A stretch of DNA of 64,000 nt, from contig NZ_CP063989.1 in assembly GCF_014595995.2 (NCBI RefSeq), forward strand, positions 2,848,107-2,912,106, read 5' to 3'. The DNA is from Actinomyces respiraculi. Its GTDB lineage: Bacteria > Actinomycetota > Actinomycetes > Actinomycetales > Actinomycetaceae. A program made the translations under genes and the position numbers. The stretch's first letter is position 1; each line of letters opens with the position of its first letter. This document shows, one piece after another, positions 41,595-51,356 of the stretch. The notes below the pieces were generated by a model, which was not told where the DNA came from, did not search any database, and saw only the letters and a program-made list of their open reading frames with translations.

Positions 41595-42083
41595 CGCAGG
41601 TGTCAGGAGATCGCGGCCGTCGCCGTCGGTAAGGTTGTCGCCCTGGCGCTCGCCCTGGCCCTTATCAGCCCCGCCTCCTCGGTTGAGGGCCTCATCGTCA
41701 TGGCGACGGCGGTCCTCGCCACCGCGTGGGTCCGGGTCCTCACAGACCTCGACCACCAGGTCACGAACCGCTCCGCCCGGGCCGTCGTCCTCGCTCAGAA
41801 CCGCGAGCGCGCCCGCATCACCCGCGACCTGCACGACTCGATCGGTCAGGAGCTGTCGGCCCTGCGCCTGACGGTCGCCGACAACGGACGCGGCTTCAAC
41901 ACCTCACGTCTGCGCCCCGCCCACGGCCTGGCTATGCTGCGCCGCGCGATCGAGAGGCAGGGCGGCGACCTGCGTATCGGCTCCTCGGGCTGCGGCACCA
42001 CAATCGACGTCACCCTGTCGGATCTCACCGTCCGTCCCGACGTCGTCGGCGACATTCAAGACCCGCAGGAGGTCACAGCATGA
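41595..42083 (+). pseudogene. Sensor histidine kinase, internally deleted
   Basis: A 5'-truncated kinase with a hydrophobic segment (KVVALALALALISPASSVEG), then ITRDLHDSIGQELSALRLT with the phospho-His, joined directly to VADNGRGFN of the ATPase domain and GLAMLRRAIERQGGDLRIG. The region with the N box between them is missing, so it cannot be active. It overlaps the next remnant in ATGA. Confidence 0.8.
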
Positions 42084-42345
42084 GTATCCGAGTGGCGGTC
42101 GTCGACGACCAGGTCCTCTTCGCCAAGACGCTCAGGACGCTCCTGGGTACCGATCCGGCTATCGAGGTTGTCGGCGTGACTTCCTCGGCAAGGACGTCCA
42201 CGCCCGTGACCTGCTCCAGGCGATCCGCACGGTCGCCGACGGCGGGCGGGTCGTCAGCTCTGAGCTGGCAGCCACGGCGGCCCTGCTGGGGCCGACCCCC
42301 TGACGGAGGCTGAGCAATGGGTCCTGCGCTGAACGCCCTCCGGGG
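42080..42345 (+). pseudogene. Response regulator, internally deleted and frameshifted
   Basis: Starts MSIRVAVVDDQVLFAKTLRTLLG but jumps from EVVGV straight to FLGKDVHARDLLQAIRTVADGG in another frame, losing the phospho-Asp region. A missing base in a C run breaks the frame again before LTEAEQWVLR, the start of a LuxR-type HTH. Partner of the dead kinase upstream. Confidence 0.8.
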
Positions 42346-42620
42346 AGGGCCACTCTCCGCTCAGCGGCTCACCCGTCTGGTGATGGTCATGGCGTCCCTG
42401 GCGGTGGCCCACTGCCTGCAAGATGTCACCGGCCTGTCAATCAAGAAGATCACCCACACCCCGCGGTCGATCCGAACCATCCAAATACACCTGGCCGGGC
42501 AGACCATCACCGCCAGCAACCCCATCACGCCACAAGCCCAAGCCATCCTCGACGTCCTCCAGCTCAAGCCAGCGGACTACGAACCGACATGGGCACTCAA
42601 TTGTCATGACTCAGCTCAGA
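42346..42620 (+). pseudogene. Transposase C-terminal remnant (IS1634-like)
   Basis: Reads MVMASLAVAHCLQDVTGLSI and RTIQIHLAGQTITASNPITP, then ILDVLQLKP, resembling the C-terminus of IS1634/IS1549-type transposases. There is no upstream catalytic part. It abuts the dead regulator, so an insertion and later deletion probably shaped this region. Confidence 0.55.
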
Positions 42621-42740
42621 CCGTGTCCTGGGAACAGTCCTCGTGCAAGCGCTGGCGCCACTGCTGGTGTCGCCGCCAGGGGGATTGCACGCTCATGTGA
42701 CAGTTGTGACGACGTACAGCCATTTCGCTCCCATGCTGCT

Positions 42741-42781
42741 GGCTCCCATGTGCACCGCAGAGGCTCACGCACATGGGAGCC
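42741..42781. repeat. Palindromic element, copy B
   Basis: GGCTCCCATGTGC (42741-42753) pairs with GCACATGGGAGCC (42769-42781) around a 15-nt loop. Same arms as copy A at 15420, and TGAGCGTGCA follows in both. The rest of 42621-42918 shows no gene. Confidence 0.7.
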
Positions 42782-42918
42782 TCACCGCCCAGGACTTTTC
42801 CGCATAATCGCGTCAACGGATCCCGACTGAGCGTGCAACTCTCCCGGCGACCCCCCGCGTGCCCCTCGGCGCCGCATGTCGGGACACCGACCGGCACGAC
42901 GCGAGGCAGCCCCCAGCC

Positions 42919-44451
42919 TCAGTCGCGCGCGGCCCACCAGGATCGCAGGGCCTCGCGGGCCAGCTCCTCACCCAGCGGGCCCTTCTCCATGCGCAGGTCC
43001 ATGAGGAAGCGGTAGGCCTCGCCCACCACCGGCCCCGGCTCGAGCCCCAGCTCGGCCATGATCTGCCCGCCGTCCAGATCCGGGCGGATCGCCGCCAGCT
43101 CCTCCTCGGCGGCGAGCTCGGCGATGCGCCGCTCGAGGTCGTCGTAGGCGGCGTCGAGCATGCGGGCCTTGCGCCTGTTGCGCGTCGTGACGTCGGCGCG
43201 CGTGAGGCGGTGCAGCCGCTCAAGCAGCGGGCCGGCGTCAGTGACGTAGCGGCGCACAGCCGAGTCGGACCAGCCGGAGTCGGCGTAACCGTGGAAACGC
43301 AGGTGCAGCTCCACCAGCCGGGACACATCCTTGACGGTCTGCTTGTCGAAGCGCAGGGCGGTCAGCCGCTTCTTCGTCATGCGCGCACCCACGTGGTCGT
43401 GGCCATGGAAGGTCACCGTGCCGTCGGGCAGGAAGCGACGGGTGGCGGGCTTGCCGATGTCGTGAAGGATCGCCGCCAGCCGCAGCACGAGGTCAGGCGC
43501 GGGCACGGGCCCGTCGGGCCCGGTCTCCAGGTCCATCGCCTGATCGAGGACGGTGAGCGTGTGCTCGTACACGTCCTTGTGGCGTCGGTGCTCATCGACC
43601 GTCTCCTGCAGGGCGGACAGCTCGGGCAGGACGACGTCGCACACACCCGTGTGCACGAGCAGCTCCAGCCCGCGCCGCGGCCAGGGCGAGATGAGCAGAC
43701 GCTCGAGCTCGGCGCGCACGCGCTCGACGGAGACAATCTCGAGCCGTCCGGCCATCTCACTCATGGCATCCATGACGTCCATCCCGACGTCGAAGCCGAG
43801 CTGGGCGGCAAAACGGGCCGCGCGCATGATGCGCAGGGGGTCGTCGTCGAAGGACTGCACAGCGCTCACCGGGGTGCGCAGGACGCCGGCGGCCAGGTCA
43901 TCGAACCCACCGCAGGGGTCAACGAGCTCGAGCTCGGGCAGGCGCAGCGCCATGGCGTTGACGGTGAAGTCGCGGCGGGTGAGGTCCCCCTCGAGCGTGT
44001 CCCCGTAGGCGACGACGGGCTTGCGGCTACCGACCTCGTACTCCTCAGTGCGGTAGGTGGTGACCTCGACGACGACATCGCCCTTGCGGGCCCCGATCGT
44101 GCCGAACTCCTTGCCCACGTCCCAGCAGGCGTCACCCCAAGCGGTGAGGATCGCCTCGGTCTCGTCCGGGCGGGCGGAGGTGGTGCAGTCCAGGTCGTGG
44201 GGGGCGGTACCAAGGAAGGCGTCGCGCACCGGGCCGCCGACGAGGGCGAGCTCGTGCCCGGCGCGCGCGAAGCGGTGGCCCAGCGCCGCGAGCGAGACCG
44301 GCAGGTGGGCGAGCGCATCGCGGGCTGTGGCGGTCAATCCCGCGGCATCCCGATCACGGTCGGTCGCCGGAAGGGCGATGGCCTCGGGCTGGACCCGCCC
44401 GGCCTGGCTGCCGGGGGCGGGGGTGCTCGTCGTCGTCTTCTGGTCGCTCAT
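42919..44451 (-). CDS. cca: CCA tRNA nucleotidyltransferase
   Basis: 510 residues. Adds or repairs the 3' CCA of tRNA. The class II nucleotidyltransferase head has LVGGPVRDAFLG and DLDCTT with the metal-binding acids, RRDFTVNAMAL, then DDPLRIMRAARFAAQLGF; an HD domain follows (AAILHDIGKP), as in actinobacterial CCA enzymes. The ATG at 44451 matches the family start; the frame runs on upstream only as noncoding sequence. Divergent from the Nudix gene by 69 bp, a layout common in actinobacteria. Confidence 0.93.
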   Translation of the reverse strand: MSDQKTTTSTPAPGSQAGRVQPEAIALPATDRDRDAAGLTATARDALAHLPVSLAALGHRFARAGHELALVGGPVRDAFLGTAPHDLDCTTSARPDETEAILTAWGDACWDVGKEFGTIGARKGDVVVEVTTYRTEEYEVGSRKPVVAYGDTLEGDLTRRDFTVNAMALRLPELELVDPCGGFDDLAAGVLRTPVSAVQSFDDDPLRIMRAARFAAQLGFDVGMDVMDAMSEMAGRLEIVSVERVRAELERLLISPWPRRGLELLVHTGVCDVVLPELSALQETVDEHRRHKDVYEHTLTVLDQAMDLETGPDGPVPAPDLVLRLAAILHDIGKPATRRFLPDGTVTFHGHDHVGARMTKKRLTALRFDKQTVKDVSRLVELHLRFHGYADSGWSDSAVRRYVTDAGPLLERLHRLTRADVTTRNRRKARMLDAAYDDLERRIAELAAEEELAAIRPDLDGGQIMAELGLEPGPVVGEAYRFLMDLRMEKGPLGEELAREALRSWWAARD

Positions 44452-44520
44452 CAGGACAAGGGTGCCATGCGTACCGGTCGGCGACCGACCTACCTGGCGG
44501 GACCGCCTAGAGTGTCCTCC

Positions 44521-45030
44521 ATGCCCAGCCATCGCACTCGCGGACCCCACGCCGGCTCCCAGCCGCACCGGGCGAGTGCGCGCCACCTGCCCGTCGTCGA
44601 TGAGACGAGCGCGGGCGGCCTCATCATTGACGTGCAGGACGGCCGGGCCGTCACCGCCGTCATCGCGAGGCGCAACCGCGGAGGCCGCCTGGAGTGGTGC
44701 CTGCCCAAGGGCCATCTGGAGGGCGAGGAGACGGCGGAGCAGGCAGCGGTGCGTGAGATCGCGGAGGAGACGGGGATCACCGGCCGCGTGCTGCGCCACC
44801 TGGCGACCATCGACTACTGGTTCGCCGGTGACAACCACCGTGTCCACAAGGTCGTGCACCACTTCCTGCTGGAGGCGATCGACGGCGAGCTGACCACGCG
44901 CAACGACCCGGACCACGAGGCGGAGGATGTTGCCTGGGTGGACCTGGACGAGGTCTCACGCCGCCTGGCCTACCCCAATGAGCGGCGCATCGTCGCCGCC
45001 GCCCGCGAGATCCTCGTCGGGGACGGGTGA
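44521..45030 (+). CDS. Nudix hydrolase
   Basis: 169 residues with a complete Nudix box (G-x5-E-x7-REIAEETGI, near residues 68-90) that binds Mg2+ and cleaves nucleoside diphosphate-linked compounds. The region before it, SAGGLIIDVQDGRAVTAVIARRNRGGRLEWCLPKG, is typical of actinobacterial MutT-like members beside the murJ locus. The stop overlaps the next gene's GTG in GTGA, so it heads an operon with the DUF6049 gene and murJ. Substrate unknown. Confidence 0.9.
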   Translation: MPSHRTRGPHAGSQPHRASARHLPVVDETSAGGLIIDVQDGRAVTAVIARRNRGGRLEWCLPKGHLEGEETAEQAAVREIAEETGITGRVLRHLATIDYWFAGDNHRVHKVVHHFLLEAIDGELTTRNDPDHEAEDVAWVDLDEVSRRLAYPNERRIVAAAREILVGDG

Positions 45031-47375
45031 GATCCGTGGGCCGTCGCCTCCTGCGCGCCTGGGCAGCCACAGCGGCTGCCGCGGTGCTTCTTGTGCCGAC
45101 GGCGCTCGCCCCGTCCTATGCTCAGGTGGCGGTCGCGCTGCCCCTGACCGGGTCGGTGTCCGCCCCAGCCGCCCCAGCCGCCCCCGCCCCAGCCTCCGGC
45201 ACCACCGCCGTCGGCACGACGACGGCCCCCTACGTCGAGGGCCGGGTGACCCTCTCGGTGGACTCACTCGCCCCCGAGGTCCTCACCAGCGAGGAGTCCG
45301 TGACGATCACCGGATCGGTCACCAATGGCACGGACCAGCCGGTGCGCGAGGCGAGTCTCGTGGTGCAGGTGCAGTCCCGCACCGAGGTGACGGTCGAGGA
45401 GCTCGAGCTGTGGCTGGCCCAGACGCGCCACACCCAGGTCAGCCAGGTGCATGTCGAGAGCACCGAAGACATCGCCCCCGGTGAGACGCACCACTTCACG
45501 ATGACGGTGCCGGCGGCTGACCTGCCCCTGGACGACACGGACCAGTGGGGCCCCCGTGGCGTCGAGGTCATCCTCACTGAGGGCTATGACACGGTTGCGG
45601 TGGACCGCACGCTGCTGCTGTGGGACCCGGGCATGACCGCCCAGGCCTCCCGGGTGACGGCGGTCGTGCCGGTCGCGGCCTCGGCGGCCGAGATGACGGC
45701 CCTGCTGTCCGCCCCCACTCTCGCGAGCCCGGCTGAGGTCTCCGCCGAGGAGGCTCAGGAGGTCACGGCCCTGCGCCAGCGGGTGACGACGCTGCTGGGC
45801 CTGGCGCGCGAGGGCGTCGTGCTCGCCGTCGACCCCTACTTGCTTCAGGCCCTGGGCCTGCCCCTGGACGAGGAGGAGCAGGAGGCGCTTGCGTCCGCCA
45901 CGGCCTCACCCAGTCCGACGGCGAGCCCAACCACGTCCGCCGCCCCGCGGAGCCCGGGCCCGACGGCGTCCGCCACAGCGTCTTCCGACCCGACCGCGAG
46001 TCCGACGGCGAGGCCCACCGCCCGGCCCACCGACCCTGATCCCGCTACGACTGTGCTTCGGGCGCGCGCCGAGCTCGCCCAGGCCTTGATGGACGCGTAC
46101 GAGGCCGGCGACATCGTCATCCTGGCCTGGCGCGACGCGGACCTCGCCTCACTGGCCCACCTGGGCGAGCGCGACCTGGCCGCGAGCGCACTCGCCCGCG
46201 CGCAGGAGGAGGCCGCTCTGGTGGACGGCGCGCTCGGCACGGACCTGTCCTCGAGCACGACGACGGTTCTGGCCATCGGCCCGCTCGACGGTACGACCCT
46301 GTCCCTCCTGCCCGACACGGTGACAACCGTCATCGCCTCACCCGGTGACCTGCCGGTGGCCGAGGACCTCTTCTACACGCCTTCGGGCACGACGACGATC
46401 AGCGGGCGTGCGGTGCTCGTGCCGGATGAGGACCTGTCGGACGCGGCCTCAGGCACCTCCGACGGCGCCGAGCTCAACGGGCTCGACGCCCGTCAGCTGC
46501 TGCGCGCGGACACCGCGGTGCGGGTGCGCCAGGCACCGAGCGTGGGCCGCGACGTCATCGTCACCGTCAGCCGCGCCGAGGCCTCCACCCAGACCGCGGC
46601 GGTCCTGGACGAGCGCATCGACGCCCTGCTGGAGGCCCGCTGGACGGTGCCGCAGAACCTCGGATCCCTCGTCGGCTCTGCACGCGAGGACGAGACGAAC
46701 GGTGAGCAGGCGCCGCGCCACCCCCTGCCGGAGGTGGTCCAGGCGGAGGGTGAGCTCAGCGCCGAGGACCTGACCGCAGCCAGGCGGGCCGAGGCGGACC
46801 TGGAGACCCTCGCGACGATCCTGTCGGACCCCCAGGCCATCACCGATGAAGCCACGGAGGTCGTCTCCGCCAGCGTGTCGAACGCCTGGCGCACGGATGC
46901 GGCGGGCAGGAGCGCGTACACCGCCGCCGTCGCCGGCCTGAGGCAGACGGTGACGGCGGGGCTGAGCGCGGCGCCGTCGTCGACGATCAACGTCATTGCG
47001 CAGTCCGCGGCCATGCCGGTGCGCGTCGTGTCCTCCCTCGACCAGGACGTGACCGTGCGGGTACACCTCAAGCCCAGCTCGACGCGCCTGCAGGTGTCCG
47101 AGGACGTCGAGGTGACGGTCCCGGCCCAGGGGGAGGCCACAGCGAGCGTGCCGATCACGGCTGTGGGCTCGGGTGAGGTGACGGTAATGATCGACCTGCT
47201 CGCCCCCGACGGCACGAGGGTGGGCACGCCGGTGGCGATCCTCACCCGTGTGCACGCGGACTGGGAGAGCATGGGCACGCGCGTGGTTGCCGGGCTGCTG
47301 GTGCTCGTCCTCGTCGTCGGCATCGTGCGCACGGTGCGTCGGGGCCGGCGCACCAGGACCAAGGGGGAGGCATGA
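45027..47375 (+). CDS. DUF6049-type exported membrane protein
   Basis: 782 residues: a signal peptide (LLRAWAATAAAAVLLVPTALAPSYA), a large extracytoplasmic part with beta domains, a Ser/Thr/Pro-rich low-complexity stretch (about 290-340) inserted in it, and a single C-terminal membrane helix (VVAGLLVLVLVVGIV) with a basic tail. Proteins of this kind lie between a Nudix gene and murJ throughout the actinobacteria, so an envelope or peptidoglycan role is likely though unproven. It overlaps both neighbours by 4 bp (GTGA and ATGA). Exact start is the GTG. Confidence 0.85.
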   Translation: MRSVGRRLLRAWAATAAAAVLLVPTALAPSYAQVAVALPLTGSVSAPAAPAAPAPASGTTAVGTTTAPYVEGRVTLSVDSLAPEVLTSEESVTITGSVTNGTDQPVREASLVVQVQSRTEVTVEELELWLAQTRHTQVSQVHVESTEDIAPGETHHFTMTVPAADLPLDDTDQWGPRGVEVILTEGYDTVAVDRTLLLWDPGMTAQASRVTAVVPVAASAAEMTALLSAPTLASPAEVSAEEAQEVTALRQRVTTLLGLAREGVVLAVDPYLLQALGLPLDEEEQEALASATASPSPTASPTTSAAPRSPGPTASATASSDPTASPTARPTARPTDPDPATTVLRARAELAQALMDAYEAGDIVILAWRDADLASLAHLGERDLAASALARAQEEAALVDGALGTDLSSSTTTVLAIGPLDGTTLSLLPDTVTTVIASPGDLPVAEDLFYTPSGTTTISGRAVLVPDEDLSDAASGTSDGAELNGLDARQLLRADTAVRVRQAPSVGRDVIVTVSRAEASTQTAAVLDERIDALLEARWTVPQNLGSLVGSAREDETNGEQAPRHPLPEVVQAEGELSAEDLTAARRAEADLETLATILSDPQAITDEATEVVSASVSNAWRTDAAGRSAYTAAVAGLRQTVTAGLSAAPSSTINVIAQSAAMPVRVVSSLDQDVTVRVHLKPSSTRLQVSEDVEVTVPAQGEATASVPITAVGSGEVTVMIDLLAPDGTRVGTPVAILTRVHADWESMGTRVVAGLLVLVLVVGIVRTVRRGRRTRTKGEA

Positions 47376-50300
47376 GCGAACGGGGTTCCATCGCCCGCTC
47401 CAGCGCCGTGATGGCGGCCGGGACGCTGACATCGCGCCTGCTCGGCCTGGTGCGCAACGCGCTGCTCATCGCGGCCCTGGGAGCGACCGCCTCGGGCGCC
47501 GCCGACGCCTTCAACGTCGCCAACATGCTGCCCACGCAGCTGTACAACCTCATCATCGGCGGCGTCCTCAACGCGATCCTCGTGCCGCAGATCGTGCGCG
47601 TCATGCGCGAGCGCAACGGCGACGAGCTCGTCAACCGCCTGCTCACGGCGGCCGCCACCGTCATCGCCCTGGTCGCCGCGCTGTTGACCGTGGCGGCGCC
47701 GCTGGTCATCACGCTGTACGCCTCGGGCCTGGACCGCTGGCAGCCCCTGGCCTACGCCTTCGCCTTCTGGTGCATGCCGCAGGTGTTCTTCTACGGCCTG
47801 TACGCCCTGTGGGGGCAGGTGCTCAACGCCCGCCACAACTTCGGGCCCTACATGTGGGCGCCGGTGCTCAACAACATCATCTCGATCGTCGCGATCCTGG
47901 CCTACCTGCGCCTGTACGGCAGCTACACCCAGGGCCAGGACCCGGGCCTGTGGGACGCGGGCCGCATCGCCCTGGTGGGTGGTACGACGACGCTGGGTAT
48001 CGCCCTGCAGGCCCTGGTCCTGTACGTGCCGTTGCGTCGTTCCGGTTTCCGTCCGCGCTTCGTGTGGGGTCTGAAGGGAACCGGCTTGGGCACGATGTCC
48101 AAGGTGGCCCTGTGGGCACTGCTGGGCACCGTCGTCTCCTCACTGGGGGACCTGGCAGTGACGAACCTGGGTTCGCAGGCGGTCACGGCCGCCGAGTCGG
48201 CTGAGTTCGCGGGCATCATCGTGCCCTCGACGACGATGTATGCCAACGCGCTGCTCGTCTACATGCTGCCCCAGTCCTTGGTGACGGCCTCGGTCATCAC
48301 CGCCCTGTTCACGCGGATGAGCGAGAAGGCAGCGGCCGGGGACCGCGAGGGGGTGCGTGACGACCTGTCCCTGGGCCTGCGCTCAGTCGGCGTGTTCACG
48401 GTGCTCTTCGCCGTCGGGATCTCCACCCTGTCCGCCCCGGCCCTGCAGCTCTTCGTCCCCTCACTGTCCCTGGAGCAGGCGACGGCGTCGGCGCCGATCC
48501 TGTCCATCCTGGCCCTGGGCATCCCCTTTCAGGGCATCTGGTTCACCACCCAGCGGGTCCTGCTCGCCTACGCCGACACCCGCAGGCTCGTGCGCGCCGA
48601 TGTCGTCGTGGGCGGCGTCGGCGCGCTGGGCTGCATCATCGCCTACCTGCTGGCGCCCGCCAACCATTGGATGGCGTGGGCGGCGGTTGCCAACGTGCTG
48701 TCGCTGGTGGCGGCCTCGGCGGCCGTGGTGCCCCTGCTGCGCCGTCACCTGCCGAGCCTGGACGGCCGCCGGGTGGCCTCGACCTATGCGCGGCTCGTGG
48801 GCGCGGCCCTCGTGGCCTTCGTCGTCGGGTGGGGGGTGCGCAGCCTTCTGGGGCCGGCGGACGGGTCGATGACGGGCACTCGGGCCACGGACGCGCTCGT
48901 GATCGTGCTGCTGGCCGCCGTGCTCATGACACTGGCATATCTCGTGGCGGCGCGGGCGCTGCGGGTGTCGGAGCTGGGGGTCCTGTTCGGGCCGCTGTCG
49001 CGCCTGCTGCTCGTGGCCGCACGCCACCTGCCCGGTGGGGCGGGCCGGGCGCTCAGTCGGCTGGGCCGGGTGCTGGCCCTGCCGGCAGCCGGTGAGCGGA
49101 CGGCGCTCCCGACTCCGGCCCCACAGTCCGTCCCGACGGCGGCCCCGTTGCCCGCCCCGACCGCCACCCCGGTCTCCACCGGCACCCGGCCCACCCCAGA
49201 TATGGGGGACGTGGATAGACTCGCCCTGAGCGCCTCGACGGCGCCAGCGCTAGCACGCACGGAAGGGGGGGCCACTGTGGTCGCTGCCGGTCGCCCCGCC
49301 CCTGCGGGCGGCACGCCCGAGGGTACCCCTATCGGCTCCGGCCGTTACCGCCTCATCGCCCCCCTGCCTGCGACGCTGCCGCGCATCGTGCGCCACGCCG
49401 GGCGGGACACGATCCTCGACCGCGACGTCACCGTCCTGGCCCTGACGGAGGCCACCCACAACCGCCAAGAGGTCCTGTCGACAGCCGCCCGGGCCGTCCT
49501 CGTGGTGGACCAGCGCACCCAGCGCGTGCTGGACGTCGAGTACGCGCCCCCCGGCCACATCATCACCGAGCCTGCGACGGGCCGCACGCTGCGCAGCCTC
49601 GTGGCGTCCGGTCTGAGCCCCGAGCAGGTGCGAGCGATCATCGGTGAGACCGCCGAGGCGCTGGACGCCTGCTCGCTGCGCGGCCTGCACCACCTCAACC
49701 TCGCCCCGGAGTCCGTGCGTCTGCGTCCCGACGGCACCGTTCAGGTCTCCGGCGTTGGCATCGAGGCCGCGCTGCTGGGCCTAGAGGACGCCGACGCCGA
49801 CCCGCTCGCCGCCGACCGCACGGACGCGCACGTGCTCGTCGAGCTCCTCTACTACGGGCTCACCGGACGCTGGCCGGGCAAACGTGCGGGCATCGCCTCC
49901 GCACCGCTGCACGCGGACGCACCGGTCGCCCCCTCGAGCCTGGTCCCGGCCGTGGCCGAGCACCCGGACCTGGACGCGCTCGTGGCCCGCACCTGGGGCG
50001 ATGCCCCGCCCCAGTCCGCCGCTGAGGTGGCGCAGGCCCTCAGGCCCTGGGACACCTCGGTACTGCCCGTGGTCGAACCTGCCCCGGAGCCCGTGGTCGT
50101 CCCGGTTGACGCGGATGAGGCCCCCTCAACTCCCACCTCCTCGGGTCTACTCTCCTCGGCACTCGCCTCTTCGGCACTGACGGCCGCCTCCGGCCTGGCG
50201 GCGGCTTGGGCCGTCATTGCCAGGGGTGCCACCCGGGCGGCCACGCAGGCGGCCGCCGGCATTGAGGGCCTGCTGACCCGCCTCAAGGAACGCTCCGCCG

Positions 50301-51223
50301 CCCGGTCCGCGCCCGCCGCCGACGCGCTTCCCACGACCGAGTTCCCCGCCGCCAACCCCTCCGCCGCCCCGCTCCAGACCACCGAGCCCCCCACCGCGAG
50401 CACCAGTGCGTGGGCGGCAGCATCCGGTACTGACAGCCCGACTATCTCCCTCGGTGCGCTGGCACCGGAGCTGGTCTCCGAGGTCGAGCCTGAGCACATC
50501 GACGCATGGGCCGAGCGGGAGGGCTGGGCCTCCACGCCGTCGGTCGCACCCACCCCGCGCACCAGCGCACCCACCCCCTCCAGGGACAACAAGAACTCTG
50601 GCCGCTCACGGCTGAGCATGACGACCGCCGTCGTCATGGTGCTGGTACTCGTGGGCGTCGTCGTCGGCGTGTACTTCGCCGTCAGCAACCTCGTCCAACT
50701 CGGTCGCGTCCCCATCACCGATGAGGAGATCCCCGCCGCGCGCACAGTACCCACCAGGGCCTCCGCCGAGGAGGGCGCTGAGACGGCCGAGCCCAGTGCG
50801 CCGGCCGTCATCGTCGGCGCCGAGTCACTGGACCCTTACGGCGACAACAACGAGCACCCGGAACTGGTCGGCAACCTCATCGACGGCGACCCCTCCACCG
50901 AGTGGTACTCACGTTACTACGCGGCCTCGTCACTGGCGTGGAAGCAGGGCATCGGCCTGGCCGTGAGGCTCAAGACCGCGGCCGAGGTCTCGAGCATCGA
51001 GCTGCAGGGCACGGGGGCGGGTGGCAACGTGCAGATCCGTGCGACGAGCCCTGAGAACCCGACGGGGGGCACACTGCTGGCGGAGGGCCCGCTGACCTCA
51101 GGCACGACGACCTTCACCTTCCCGACGACGTCCACCGAGTCGGTCGTCGTGTGGGTGACTGACCTGCCGAAGGCCTCGGACGGGCTGCTCAAACTGACCG
51201 TCACCGAGATCACGCTTCGATAA
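47372..51223 (+). CDS. murJ: Lipid II flippase MurJ fused to a pseudokinase and an extracellular domain
   Basis: 1283 residues. The first about 550 form the 14-helix MurJ/MviN flippase (MAAGTLTSRLLGLVRNALLIAALG; NVANMLPTQLYNLIIGG) that moves lipid II across the membrane. Then a linker; a kinase-like domain (about 650-890: GSGRYRLIAPLP, HHLNLAPESVRLRPDGTV) whose HRD position reads HLN and which lacks a DFG motif, so it is a pseudokinase; a disordered stretch; a further membrane helix (TTAVVMVLVLVGVVVGVYFAV); and a discoidin-like extracellular end (NLIDGDPSTEWYSRYY). Mycobacterial MurJ has the same layout, with the pseudokinase bound by an FHA protein. Confidence 0.93.
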   Translation: MSERGSIARSSAVMAAGTLTSRLLGLVRNALLIAALGATASGAADAFNVANMLPTQLYNLIIGGVLNAILVPQIVRVMRERNGDELVNRLLTAAATVIALVAALLTVAAPLVITLYASGLDRWQPLAYAFAFWCMPQVFFYGLYALWGQVLNARHNFGPYMWAPVLNNIISIVAILAYLRLYGSYTQGQDPGLWDAGRIALVGGTTTLGIALQALVLYVPLRRSGFRPRFVWGLKGTGLGTMSKVALWALLGTVVSSLGDLAVTNLGSQAVTAAESAEFAGIIVPSTTMYANALLVYMLPQSLVTASVITALFTRMSEKAAAGDREGVRDDLSLGLRSVGVFTVLFAVGISTLSAPALQLFVPSLSLEQATASAPILSILALGIPFQGIWFTTQRVLLAYADTRRLVRADVVVGGVGALGCIIAYLLAPANHWMAWAAVANVLSLVAASAAVVPLLRRHLPSLDGRRVASTYARLVGAALVAFVVGWGVRSLLGPADGSMTGTRATDALVIVLLAAVLMTLAYLVAARALRVSELGVLFGPLSRLLLVAARHLPGGAGRALSRLGRVLALPAAGERTALPTPAPQSVPTAAPLPAPTATPVSTGTRPTPDMGDVDRLALSASTAPALARTEGGATVVAAGRPAPAGGTPEGTPIGSGRYRLIAPLPATLPRIVRHAGRDTILDRDVTVLALTEATHNRQEVLSTAARAVLVVDQRTQRVLDVEYAPPGHIITEPATGRTLRSLVASGLSPEQVRAIIGETAEALDACSLRGLHHLNLAPESVRLRPDGTVQVSGVGIEAALLGLEDADADPLAADRTDAHVLVELLYYGLTGRWPGKRAGIASAPLHADAPVAPSSLVPAVAEHPDLDALVARTWGDAPPQSAAEVAQALRPWDTSVLPVVEPAPEPVVVPVDADEAPSTPTSSGLLSSALASSALTAASGLAAAWAVIARGATRAATQAAAGIEGLLTRLKERSAARSAPAADALPTTEFPAANPSAAPLQTTEPPTASTSAWAAASGTDSPTISLGALAPELVSEVEPEHIDAWAEREGWASTPSVAPTPRTSAPTPSRDNKNSGRSRLSMTTAVVMVLVLVGVVVGVYFAVSNLVQLGRVPITDEEIPAARTVPTRASAEEGAETAEPSAPAVIVGAESLDPYGDNNEHPELVGNLIDGDPSTEWYSRYYAASSLAWKQGIGLAVRLKTAAEVSSIELQGTGAGGNVQIRATSPENPTGGTLLAEGPLTSGTTTFTFPTTSTESVVVWVTDLPKASDGLLKLTVTEITLR

Positions 51224-51356
51224 GATGACGCGTGGGAACATTCTCTTCTCATCACAGGTTCTTTGGAGCGATACTCGCAGGCGCCATCCGGAGGCGGCCA
51301 CACCGGCATTCCGGAACCGCTTACCGCGGACCAGCCCCGTCCACTCGAGGAGACTC

